NCBI GenBank assembly: GCA_900767025.1
Contig: CAAFXS010000101.1
Coordinates: forward strand, 1-64,000
Length of the DNA stretch: 64,000 nucleotides
Origin: Clostridia bacterium
GTDB taxonomy: Bacteria; Bacillota; Clostridia; Oscillospirales; Acutalibacteraceae
Direction of reading: 5' to 3'
A model generated the notes under the pieces. The model saw only the letters and a list, made by a program, of their open reading frames with translations. It was not told where the DNA came from and did not search any database. Below are positions 17,221 through 24,470 of this stretch, one piece after another. The first letter of the stretch is position 1. Every line of letters begins with the position of its first letter. Made by a program: the position numbers and the translations under genes.

Positions 17221-17538
17221 ATGAAAAAGAACAAAAAACAGATTATCACAGGAATTATAATTTTCACGGTTACACTTATTGCAGGGTTTGGAATTACCGT
17301 GCTGTCCTTCAGCCTTTTTGACACCCTTAGCAGAAATCAAATGCGTTTTCTGTTTGCACTTGACATTATTCTGCTTATTGCAAGCGGCGGCGGTGCCTAT
17401 CTTTTTTCAGAGGCAAAAAAGAAAAGCAGGGAGAAAAAAAAGCTTTTTGAAAAAAGGCACAACAACAGAGTTGCGGAAAAAAATGAGATGATGAACGGAA
17501 TATACGATATCATTGAAAGCAAAAACTTTGCGGCGTAA
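17221..17538 (+). CDS. Small two-helix membrane protein, unknown function
   Basis: 105 residues that I do not recognise. It has a basic N-terminus, two hydrophobic segments at about residues 8-31 and 43-63, then a strongly basic K/R/E-rich tail that should be cytosolic and possibly coiled. It has its own promoter and a clear AGGAGG site, so it is likely real. It lies alone between pdxR and the GH127 gene, with a hairpin and new promoter directly behind it. Confidence 0.65.
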   Translation: MKKNKKQIITGIIIFTVTLIAGFGITVLSFSLFDTLSRNQMRFLFALDIILLIASGGGAYLFSEAKKKSREKKKLFEKRHNNRVAEKNEMMNGIYDIIESKNFAA

Positions 17539-17540
17539 CT

Positions 17541-17568
17541 TTTACTTTAAAAAAATATGTGATATAAT
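17541..17568 (+). promoter_or_regulatory. Promoter of the GH127/MATE unit
   Basis: TTTACT (17541-17546) and TATAAT (17563-17568) with a 16-base spacer. The hairpin at 17569-17590 begins at the very next base, so the expected start site falls inside that hairpin. Confidence 0.6.
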
Positions 17569-17598
17569 AGATGCATCTTCGGGTGCATCTATTTTTTT
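17569..17598 (+). terminator. UUCG-loop terminator of the small membrane protein gene
   Basis: A 9-bp stem (17569-17577 with 17582-17590) closed by a C-UUCG-G tetraloop, followed by A and seven Ts. It would stop transcripts arriving from upstream, while transcripts begun at the promoter just before it start within the stem and escape it. The GGAGG site of GH127 is at 17600-17604. Confidence 0.7.
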
Positions 17599-17609
17599 CG
17601 GAGGATTTT

Positions 17610-19520
17610 ATGGACAGTAGGGATTTTTCAATTCATTCGGATATAAGAAATGTTAAGATAAACGACGGCTTTTGGAATAATATTACCGAGCTTGTAAGGA
17701 AAGAGGTTATCCCCTATCAGCACCTTGCTTTAAGCGATAAAATTAACGGTGCCGAAAAAAGCCACTGCATTGAAAATTTCAAGAAAGCCGCTTTGGTAAA
17801 AAACAATAAAGCAAGAGCGAAATACCCTGTTGACAAGTGGGAATACACCGACGGCAACAGCCCCAAGGAGTCCTTTCACGGCTGGGTATTCCAGGACAGC
17901 GATGTTTACAAATGGATTGAGGCTGTGGGTTATTCCCTGATTAATCACCCTGATGACGAGCTTGAAAGCAAGGCAAAGGAATATATAGACATTATTTGCT
18001 CCGCGCAGCTTGATAACGGTTATCTGGACACGCTTTATATAATTAATGATATTGACAGAGCGTTTACAAATCTTAAGGATTGCCACGAGCTTTACTGCTT
18101 CGGTCATTTAGCCGAGAGTGCCATCAGCTTTTACCGTGCCACAGGTGACAGAATGCTCCTTGACACTGCCTGCCGTTTTGCAGATTTAATATGCGATACC
18201 TTTGGAGAAAGCAAGATAAAAGGCTACCCAGGTCACGAAATTGCAGAGCTTGCACTGTTCAAATTATATAAAATAACAGGCAAGAAAGACTACCTCAGAA
18301 CCGCTGAATTTTTCATTAACGAAAGGGGTAAAAAGCCCTATTACTTTGATATAGAAAGGGGCAGTCATTCCCAAGGTGAAAGTTATTACTACAACCAGGC
18401 TCACAAAGAGCCAAGGCATCAGAGCGAGGCGGTGGGTCATGCAGTTCGCGGCGTTTACCTTTACAGTGCAATGGCTGATATTGCAAAGGAAACACAGGAC
18501 AATGAATTGAAATCAGCCTGTGACAGTATTTGGAAAAATATAGTTGAAAGGAAGCTATACATCACAGGCGGTATCGGCTCCACCGTTGACGGCGAGGCTT
18601 TTTCCTTTGATTATGATTTGCCAAACGATTTGGCTTACTGCGAAACCTGTGCGTCAATAGGTCTGATTTTCTTTGCCCAAAGAATGAGCGAGGCTGAAAT
18701 CAATTCACAATACGGTGATGTTATTGAAAGAGCATTATACAACACCGTTCTTTCAGGCATGGCAGAGGATGGAAAAGCCTTTTTCTATGTTAATCCCTTG
18801 GAGGTTCTTCCGGAGGCGTCACATAAGGATTCACGAAAATGGCACATTAAACCTGTTAGGCAGAAATGGTTTTCCTGCGCCTGCTGTCCTCCAAATTTGG
18901 CACGTCTTTTAAGCTCACTGAACGAATATATTTACGCTGAAAATGACAATACTATATTTGTTAATCAGTACGTAGGCAGTAGATTAGACAGTGTGCATTG
19001 CAAGCTTAATTTAAAATCTCACTATCTTGAAAACGGTAATGTGAGCATTGGCATTGATAGCTGCAAAAAGCCTTTTAATCTTGCTTTGAGGATTCCTCAG
19101 TGGTGTGAAAATTTCAGTATTTCCGAGGAATATCAAATAAGAAACGGTTATGCATTTATTCAAATAAACGGTGACTGTGACATAAGCATTGACTTTGAAA
19201 TTAAGCCACGGCTTGTTAAATGCTCAAACCGTGTTCGTGCAAATGTCGGTAAGGTTTCAATTATGCGCGGTCCGATGGTATACTGCCTGGAGGAAAAGGA
19301 TAACGGCAGTGATTTGCAAATGCTTGTTATTGACAAAGATACTGATTTTAAACAAGACGGTGAATACATACTTACCAAAGGAAAAAGAGAACTGACCGAC
19401 AGTAATCTTTATTCAAATTATAAGGAAAGTGAATATGAAAAATGCACATTAAAATTTCTCCCCTATTACCGCTGGGGCAACAGAGGAGAAAATGAAATGA
19501 GTGTGTATATAAGAATTTAG
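17610..19520 (+). CDS. Glycoside hydrolase family 127 (beta-L-arabinofuranosidase-like)
   Basis: A 636-residue protein of the GH127 family (formerly DUF1680), an (alpha/alpha)6-barrel with beta-sandwich domains that removes beta-L-arabinofuranosyl units using a zinc-bound cysteine. The key residues are visible: Glu345 and Cys347 in Y-C-E-T-C-A-S, and Cys423, Cys425 and Cys426 in C-A-C-C-P-P-N. No signal peptide is seen, so it should act in the cytosol on imported oligosaccharides. The ATG at 17610 has GGAGG 5 bases upstream; the longer frame runs back into the hairpin. The MATE gene follows by 6 bases. Confidence 0.88.
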   Translation: MDSRDFSIHSDIRNVKINDGFWNNITELVRKEVIPYQHLALSDKINGAEKSHCIENFKKAALVKNNKARAKYPVDKWEYTDGNSPKESFHGWVFQDSDVYKWIEAVGYSLINHPDDELESKAKEYIDIICSAQLDNGYLDTLYIINDIDRAFTNLKDCHELYCFGHLAESAISFYRATGDRMLLDTACRFADLICDTFGESKIKGYPGHEIAELALFKLYKITGKKDYLRTAEFFINERGKKPYYFDIERGSHSQGESYYYNQAHKEPRHQSEAVGHAVRGVYLYSAMADIAKETQDNELKSACDSIWKNIVERKLYITGGIGSTVDGEAFSFDYDLPNDLAYCETCASIGLIFFAQRMSEAEINSQYGDVIERALYNTVLSGMAEDGKAFFYVNPLEVLPEASHKDSRKWHIKPVRQKWFSCACCPPNLARLLSSLNEYIYAENDNTIFVNQYVGSRLDSVHCKLNLKSHYLENGNVSIGIDSCKKPFNLALRIPQWCENFSISEEYQIRNGYAFIQINGDCDISIDFEIKPRLVKCSNRVRANVGKVSIMRGPMVYCLEEKDNGSDLQMLVIDKDTDFKQDGEYILTKGKRELTDSNLYSNYKESEYEKCTLKFLPYYRWGNRGENEMSVYIRI

Positions 19521-19526
19521 TATGAT

Positions 19527-20873
19527 ATGAAAAAGAATTACAAGGATAAATTTGATAAAATGACCAATGCTCCTGTTAAACAGCTGATAACAGGTCTTGC
19601 AATACCTACAATTGCTACGATGCTTGTGTCTGCGCTTTACAATATGGCGGACAGCTATTTTGTTGGAAAAATCAGCACAACATCCGTTGCGTCGATAGGC
19701 ATTGTATTTTCAATAATGACGCTTTTGCAGGCGGCAGGCTTCTTTTTAGGCAACGGCAGCGGAATATTAATCAGCACAAGCCTTGGCAAAAAGGACAGAA
19801 AAAAAGCACAGGCCTATGCAAGCACGGCTTTTTACTGTGCAATTGCATTCGGTGTGCTTATGGCGGTGGCAGGATTATTCTTTTCAAACCAAATATCCAC
19901 ACTGCTTGGCGCTACCGAAACCACAAAGGCGGAGGCATCGGGTTACCTTAGATACATTCTCCTTGGCTCACCTGTTATTCTCGGCTCCTTTGTGCTTAAC
20001 AATCAGCTTAGATACCAGGGCAGTGCAATTTATTCAATGGCAGGAATTGTCAGCGGAAGTATTATCAATATCGCTCTTGACCCTCTATTTATTTTTACAT
20101 TCAACCTTGGTGTTAAGGGGGCGGCGATTGCTACCGTTATCAGCCAGATAATCGGTTTTGTTATTCTGCTTGGCGGTACCTTTAAGGGTGAAAACATTAG
20201 AATAAATCCAAAATATTTCAGCCTGAAAAAAGAAATCATCGGCGGAATTTTTAAAAACGGCATGCCGTCACTTTCAAAACAGGGTATCCAAACCATTGCT
20301 ACCATTTGCCTTAATTATGCGGCGGCGCCCTACGGCGATGCGGCTGTTGCGGGAATGAGCGTGTTTAACAGAGTTATGTTCCTTGGCTTTGCGGTCGTTA
20401 TAGGAATAGGTCAGGGCTTTCAGCCTGTGTGCAGCTTTAACCACGGGGCAAACCGCTATGACAGAGTTTGTGACGGCTACAAATTTATTGTTATTGTGTC
20501 AACCTGTTTTATTACTGTTGCATCTCTGCTGGAATTTATCTTTGCAAAGGAGCTTATTTCACTTTTCCGCAATGACCCGGAGGTAATCAAAATAGGCTCA
20601 ACTGCTTTAAGGTATCAATGTGCCGTAATGCCCTTAATCGGCTACTGCACCTCATCCAATATGCTTGTTCAGTCAATGAAGCTGCCCGGCAGAGCAACAG
20701 TTCTCGCCCTGGCAAGACAGGGAATTTTCTTCGTTCCGTTGATTTTGATACTGCCGAGGATTATGGGTGTTACGGGAATTACCCTTGCACAGCCCATTGC
20801 CGACGCATTGTCATTTATTATGACGGTTATTATTGCAAGACCTATTATTAAGGAAATTAAGAATAAAATATAA
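19527..20873 (+). CDS. MATE-family efflux transporter
   Basis: 448 residues, about 12 transmembrane segments, opening with the conserved M-T-N-A-P-V-K-Q-L-I-T-G-L-A-I-P-T start of bacterial MATE (NorM/DinF-type) cation-coupled exporters. It follows GH127 by 6 bases without a clear ribosome binding site, so translation may be coupled. The substrate is unknown and a link to arabinoside use is not supported beyond position. Its stop codon is made by the first base of the adjoining MITE. Confidence 0.85.
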   Translation: MKKNYKDKFDKMTNAPVKQLITGLAIPTIATMLVSALYNMADSYFVGKISTTSVASIGIVFSIMTLLQAAGFFLGNGSGILISTSLGKKDRKKAQAYASTAFYCAIAFGVLMAVAGLFFSNQISTLLGATETTKAEASGYLRYILLGSPVILGSFVLNNQLRYQGSAIYSMAGIVSGSIINIALDPLFIFTFNLGVKGAAIATVISQIIGFVILLGGTFKGENIRINPKYFSLKKEIIGGIFKNGMPSLSKQGIQTIATICLNYAAAPYGDAAVAGMSVFNRVMFLGFAVVIGIGQGFQPVCSFNHGANRYDRVCDGYKFIVIVSTCFITVASLLEFIFAKELISLFRNDPEVIKIGSTALRYQCAVMPLIGYCTSSNMLVQSMKLPGRATVLALARQGIFFVPLILILPRIMGVTGITLAQPIADALSFIMTVIIARPIIKEIKNKI

Positions 20874-20985
20874 ATTGCGGTTTAAATGGTTGTTATGAAC
20901 AACCGTAGGGGCGACTATCAGTCGCCCGCCAATTCGGGCGGATAATATCCGCCCACTACGATAGCACCGCTACAAACCCTAATTT
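20872..20985 (+). mobile_element. MITE-like element, copy 1
   Basis: A 114-bp non-coding element, about 90% identical to the inverted copy at 44435-44548, with some 60 identical central bases. The ends are imperfect inverted repeats (AAATTGCGGTTT and AAACCCTAATTT). TA flanks both sides, as for IS630/Tc1-mariner-type insertions. The core is two strong hairpins (GGGCGACT..AGTCGCCC and GGGCGGAT..ATCCGCCC). It abuts the MATE stop codon. Confidence 0.8.
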
Positions 20986-21082
20986 ATAAGGTAATATCAA
21001 TTTTGCCTGTTTAACTCATAAAGTAGTTTTTGTTTCATTTCTTCAAGCTCTTAAGACACATATTATAACTCCTATACATATT

Positions 21083-21118
21083 TTAAAAGCCGTAACGGAA
21101 AACCGTTACGGCTTAATT
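21083..21118. terminator. Intrinsic terminator after the epimerase gene
   Basis: A 12-bp stem (21087-21098 with 21103-21114), AAAA loop, T-rich on the minus-strand exit. It ends the gene at 21122-22141 and may also stop plus-strand transcripts. The stretch 20986-21082 shows nothing else. Confidence 0.85.
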
Positions 21119-21121
21119 TAA

Positions 21122-22141
21122 TTATTCACCCTTCATTTCAAGAAGCTGAACTGTTCCGTTATAAGAAGCAACGGAAACCTTGATTGAATCCTCAATAGCA
21201 GCGTTGATATCATCGGGAGTTGCACCGAAATCCTTTGCATATGTAGGATTGATGAACAAATCATAGTCCATAATGTATGGCAGGTGCATGGGGTCAATAC
21301 CTGACTCAATACCCTTAGCCTCGTACTCCTTAACAACCTTGCCAAGACCCATCTTCATCATCCAAGGAGCAATGCCAACAATCTTTCTGCCCTTCATTCC
21401 TCTTGCATCATAAACGATACCAAGGAACTTATCCCATTTCATATTATACATACCGATTGGAACAGCCTCAAAGCCTGTGTGGTCGCTGAGAGCGGCGCCG
21501 CAGATAACCTCACCAACCTGACGGCAGGTAAGCATTGCTGTACCTCCCTTTGGATACATTGTGAAAGGCCACTTATCCATAAATGCAATCTGCTCAATAA
21601 GGATAGTCCAAACCGGCTTTCTGCCCGGCTGAGTACCGAAAATGTAAGGAAGCTCAAGAACGCAGGTGCTGAAGTTTTCGTCAGCAGCCTCTTTACAAAC
21701 ATCCTCCTGCATTAATCTTGACTTAATGTAAGGATTTCTCTGTGCGCACTGCATATCGGGCTTCTGTTTAGCAAGATAGCTGAAGTATGAGCCCAGAACT
21801 ACTGCTCTCTTGATGCCTGCTTTTTTGCAAAGCGGGAAAAGTCTCTCAAGGGGAGCAATGTTGAATTTCTTGTAAGCATCAAGTACAGGTGCCGGGAATT
21901 CAACTCTTTCATCAACGCCTGCTGCGAAAACGAAAACGTCGTTACCTTTGAGAAGCTCCATAATCTCCTCATCACTTTTTTTGTTGATGTCACCAAAAAC
22001 GATTTCCATTTCCTCGGGAATAGGTGCACCCTGAGGAAGCGGCGGCAAAGCAACGGATGTTACCTTGTGGCCCTTTTTGATGAGCTGGATAGCAGCCTCA
22101 CAGCCAAGAAGACCGGTACCGCCAATCATAAAAATGTTCAT
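21122..22141 (-). CDS. NAD(P)-binding epimerase/dehydratase-like protein
   Basis: 339 residues with an N-terminal Rossmann loop G-G-T-G-L-L-G (residues 7-13), as in extended short-chain dehydrogenases and NmrA-like proteins. An S-Y-F-S-Y segment near 118 occupies the place of the usual Ser/Tyr active site, but a clean Y-x-x-x-K is hard to place (Y-I-K-S near 138 is a candidate). The substrate is unknown. It is a single gene with its own strong promoter and terminator, and GGGAGG before the ATG. Confidence 0.75.
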   Translation of the reverse strand: MNIFMIGGTGLLGCEAAIQLIKKGHKVTSVALPPLPQGAPIPEEMEIVFGDINKKSDEEIMELLKGNDVFVFAAGVDERVEFPAPVLDAYKKFNIAPLERLFPLCKKAGIKRAVVLGSYFSYLAKQKPDMQCAQRNPYIKSRLMQEDVCKEAADENFSTCVLELPYIFGTQPGRKPVWTILIEQIAFMDKWPFTMYPKGGTAMLTCRQVGEVICGAALSDHTGFEAVPIGMYNMKWDKFLGIVYDARGMKGRKIVGIAPWMMKMGLGKVVKEYEAKGIESGIDPMHLPYIMDYDLFINPTYAKDFGATPDDINAAIEDSIKVSVASYNGTVQLLEMKGE

Positions 22142-22187
22142 AAATTTTACCTCCCAAAGCTAAACGCTTCTAAAATTTTACATTTAT

Positions 22188-22216
22188 ATTATAAATTAGA
22201 AATCTGAAAAAGTCAA
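22188..22216 (-). promoter_or_regulatory. Promoter of the epimerase-like gene
   Basis: TTGACT (22211-22216) and TATAAT (22188-22193), 17-base spacer, on the minus strand. The leader is about 40 bases. Confidence 0.72.
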
Positions 22217-22297
22217 CCAAGTAAATAAGCATTTATACATATTTGTGTATATTATCTTTACAAAAAGTATAAAAGTGCACATTTTCTTAAAATATCA

Positions 22298-22326
22298 TTG
22301 AAAAAGTCAATAATATTTGATATCAT
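22298..22326 (+). promoter_or_regulatory. Promoter of the acetyltransferase gene
   Basis: TTGAAA (22298-22303) and TATCAT (22321-22326), 17-base spacer. The start would be near 22333, giving a leader of about 147 bases, long for a single gene. Confidence 0.5.
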
Positions 22327-22396
22327 ATCCTTACAGGCTATTGTCTGAATAAAACCTTTGGAGTATGCTGTTTGAAGAAAAACAACACCTTGGAGA

Positions 22397-22460
22397 TTGT
22401 ATTGTAAGCGAAAGGCTTGCAAATACTTTTTCGGCTTGCCTCTCGCTATTGGGTATACAA
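22397..22460 (+). promoter_or_regulatory. Leader hairpin before the acetyltransferase gene
   Basis: TTGTAT (22397-22402) pairs with ATACAA (22455-22460), and inside it AGCGAAAGGC (22407-22416) pairs with GCCTCTCGCT (22438-22447) with one mismatch. The AAAGAGG site follows within ten bases. I do not recognise a riboswitch class. The remaining gene-free bases at 22217-22396 show only the promoter and two short direct repeats around ACCTT(T)GGAG. Confidence 0.4.
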
Positions 22461-22479
22461 TAATAAAGAGGTAATTAAA

Positions 22480-23100
22480 ATGGATAAAATTAAAGATTGT
22501 ACTGTTCGTTTAGAAACAAAGGCAGACTATGACGCTGTTGAAAATCTGACAAGAGAGGCTTTTTGGAATGTTTACCGTCCCGGTTGCTTGGAGCACTATT
22601 TAATCCACATCCTGCGTGACAGTGATATTTTTGTTCCTGAGCTTGATTTTGTTATTGAAAAAGACGGTGAAATAATCGGCCACATTGCTTATGCAAAATC
22701 GAAAATAATCACCGACAAAGGCGAGGCTCTGCCCGTTATGACCTTTGGTCCTATCAGCATTGCACCTGAATTTAAACGGCAAGGCTACGGCTTTGCTCTT
22801 TTGCAGTATTCTATGGAAAAAGCAAAGGCAATGGGCTGCGGTGCATTGTGCACAGAGGGTAACTTTGGTTTTTACGGTAAATCGGGCTTTGTTTTAGGCA
22901 AGGACCTGGGTATTTACTATGCCGATGACCCCGACGCAGACTATTTCATTGTCCGTGAGCTGATTGACGGTTATTTAAAGGGCGTCAGTGGAAAATATAA
23001 AGACCCTGAGGTTTATTTGGTTGATGAAAATGCAGGTGAGGAATTTGACAAAAAATTCCCGCCTAAAGAAAAATTGAAGCTACTGGGTCAGCTTGTTTAA
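22480..23100 (+). CDS. GNAT-family N-acetyltransferase
   Basis: A 206-residue acetyl-CoA-dependent acyltransferase. The acetyl-CoA loop R-Q-G-Y-G is at about residues 101-105, after the I-S-I-A-P-E strand, and F-Y-G-K-S-G-F near 137-143 is the usual GNAT C-terminal motif. The substrate is unknown. The ATG at 22480 was chosen for AAAGAGG 8 bases upstream; the longer frame would start inside the leader hairpin. A structured repeat begins 28 bases after the stop. Confidence 0.85.
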   Translation: MDKIKDCTVRLETKADYDAVENLTREAFWNVYRPGCLEHYLIHILRDSDIFVPELDFVIEKDGEIIGHIAYAKSKIITDKGEALPVMTFGPISIAPEFKRQGYGFALLQYSMEKAKAMGCGALCTEGNFGFYGKSGFVLGKDLGIYYADDPDADYFIVRELIDGYLKGVSGKYKDPEVYLVDENAGEEFDKKFPPKEKLKLLGQLV

Positions 23101-23128
23101 AATCCGTATATAGATTTCTGCACACCGG

Positions 23129-23252
23129 CAGACTTCGAGAAATGGAACTGAATTACGCTTTCTTGCGATAATTGCTGTACGATGGTACCGCTTTATCGCA
23201 AAAAGCGGAAAGTGCCTAAAGGCGGCTTGGATTCGATGTCCAAGCCGCCTTT
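23129..23252 (+). repeat. Two-hairpin structured repeat, copy A
   Basis: Closely matches copy B at 57986-58108. Hairpin 1 (23156-23207) is a 15-bp stem with one bulged C. Hairpin 2 (23218-23252) shares the GCTTGGA/TCCAAGC core with copy B, but its lower stem is AAAGGCG/CGCCTTT instead of AAAAATA/TATTTTT, a set of compensatory changes. It lies in the 3' region of the GNAT gene. Confidence 0.75.
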
Positions 23253-23280
23253 AAAATGTTATTTGATATAGTCTATATTA

Positions 23281-23306
23281 CGGACAGGGGCAAGCCCTGT
23301 CCCTAC
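23281..23306 (+). repeat. Palindromic repeat unit between two hairpin modules
   Basis: GGACAGGGC-like inverted repeat with a 2-base centre, followed by CCCTACGA. GC-rich palindromes of this look are scattered in gut Clostridia genomes; here it lies between hairpin 2 (23218-23252) and hairpin 3 (23341-23364). Confidence 0.5.
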
Positions 23307-23340
23307 GAGATGTTTAAACCGTATTATACTTAGGCAAGGT

Positions 23341-23388
23341 TCAGACCATTTATCGAGGGTCTGACCGATACGGTCAAACCGTATCGGG
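23341..23388 (+). terminator. Third hairpin plus terminator after the GNAT gene; overlaps the comF end
   Basis: TCAGACC (23341-23347) pairs with GGTCTGA (23358-23364), with TTATCGA in the loop as in copy B at 58196-58220. CCGATACGG (23365-23373) then pairs with CCGTATCGG (23379-23387), followed by TTTATTCTTTT. The second stem includes the stop and last codons of comF on the minus strand, so the site serves both converging units. Confidence 0.7.
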
Positions 23389-24102
23389 TTTATTCTTTTC
23401 TCTTTTTGTTATGGCGAAGGAGGTGCAATAAACTGCATCTGCGCCGTAAATTTTAAGCATTTTTGCGCACTCGTTTAGTGTTGAGCCTGTGGTTTTGACA
23501 TCATCGACAAGGAGAATCGTTTTTCCGCTGAGCTTATCCTTAAAATCATCGAGCACATCATATGCACCGTAGGTATCGGCGGCTCTCTGCTTTGCGGTTT
23601 TATGATGCTGAACACCTGTATATCTAACCTTTGTGAGCAGTGGAACTGCTTTAACATTAAGAATTTTTGAAAGCTCCTTTGCCAAAAGCTCCGACTGATT
23701 AAAGCCTCTTTTTAGCACACGAAATTTCCTAAGCGGAACAAAGGTAATACAGTCAAAGGTGATTTCGCAATAGTATTTTTCTATATCCTTTGCCATTTCA
23801 CAAGCCATATGCTCGGCAAGAAAGGGCATATCGTTATCCTTAAAATTATGAACTGCCCGTACAATACTGTCCTCATAATAATAAGGTGCTGCAATTTGTT
23901 TATACTCGTTTTTATGCTCCTTACAGGTGCAGTCCTCTTTAGCACAACCGCAATGCTTACAACGGTTTTCGGGTATCCTTTTCTTTGCCTCACATTCCTC
24001 ACAAAGCTCTCTGTCAAGCTCCGTAACCTCACCGCAAAGCCTGCATCTGTTGGTGAACAATGCCTTTGACAGCCTTTTAATAGCAGTTAAAAAATTACTC
24101 AT
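23374..24102 (-). CDS. comF: ComF-family phosphoribosyltransferase-like protein
   Basis: 242 residues: an N-terminal zinc region with C-x2-C pairs (C-R-L-C near 20, C-E-E-C near 33, C-K-H-C and C-x-C near 48-58), then a PRTase fold whose PRPP motif I-L-L-V-D-D-V-K-T-T-G-S-T is near residues 195-207. ComF is needed for handling incoming single-stranded DNA in transformation in known hosts. It overlaps the comEA-like gene by four bases. Other competence genes are not in the window. Confidence 0.88.
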   Translation of the reverse strand: MSNFLTAIKRLSKALFTNRCRLCGEVTELDRELCEECEAKKRIPENRCKHCGCAKEDCTCKEHKNEYKQIAAPYYYEDSIVRAVHNFKDNDMPFLAEHMACEMAKDIEKYYCEITFDCITFVPLRKFRVLKRGFNQSELLAKELSKILNVKAVPLLTKVRYTGVQHHKTAKQRAADTYGAYDVLDDFKDKLSGKTILLVDDVKTTGSTLNECAKMLKIYGADAVYCTSFAITKREKNKPDTV

Positions 24103-24470
24103 ACACAGAGATAAGGAGCAACCTTTTCATAAAGTGCATCCCCTATTCCTTTGATATTTTTTATCTGATCAACGCTTGTATATCCACCGATATAATTTCT
24201 GTATTCGATAATTGCACTTGCCCTGCTTTCGCCGATGCCGTCAATGTTCATCAGCTCCTCCACTGAACAGGTATTCAAATTAACAGGATAAGAAACGCCG
24301 CCCTGAACAATAACATTAGCCTGATACTCGGTTGAAGAAACTAATGAAGACGCCGTTGTTTCTTCTTTGGAAACCTTAGGCTGTGAAAGTGAAAAATAGA
24401 GCAACAAGCCGGATAAAAGCAATAAAGCTATACCTGTCATAATTAAGCTTTGTCTTTTACTGTCACTCAT
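24099..24470 (-). CDS. ComEA-like helix-hairpin-helix protein
   Basis: 123 residues: one N-terminal transmembrane segment (about 9-28), a short linker, and a C-terminal helix-hairpin-helix domain (about 60-123) with N-L-N-T-C-S-V-E-E-L and two G-I-G loops. This is the layout of ComEA, the membrane DNA receptor for transformation. It overlaps its neighbours by four bases on each side, and its pairing with comF supports a DNA-uptake role. A general HhH DNA-binding role cannot be excluded. Confidence 0.82.
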   Translation of the reverse strand: MSDSKRQSLIMTGIALLLLSGLLLYFSLSQPKVSKEETTASSLVSSTEYQANVIVQGGVSYPVNLNTCSVEELMNIDGIGESRASAIIEYRNYIGGYTSVDQIKNIKGIGDALYEKVAPYLCV

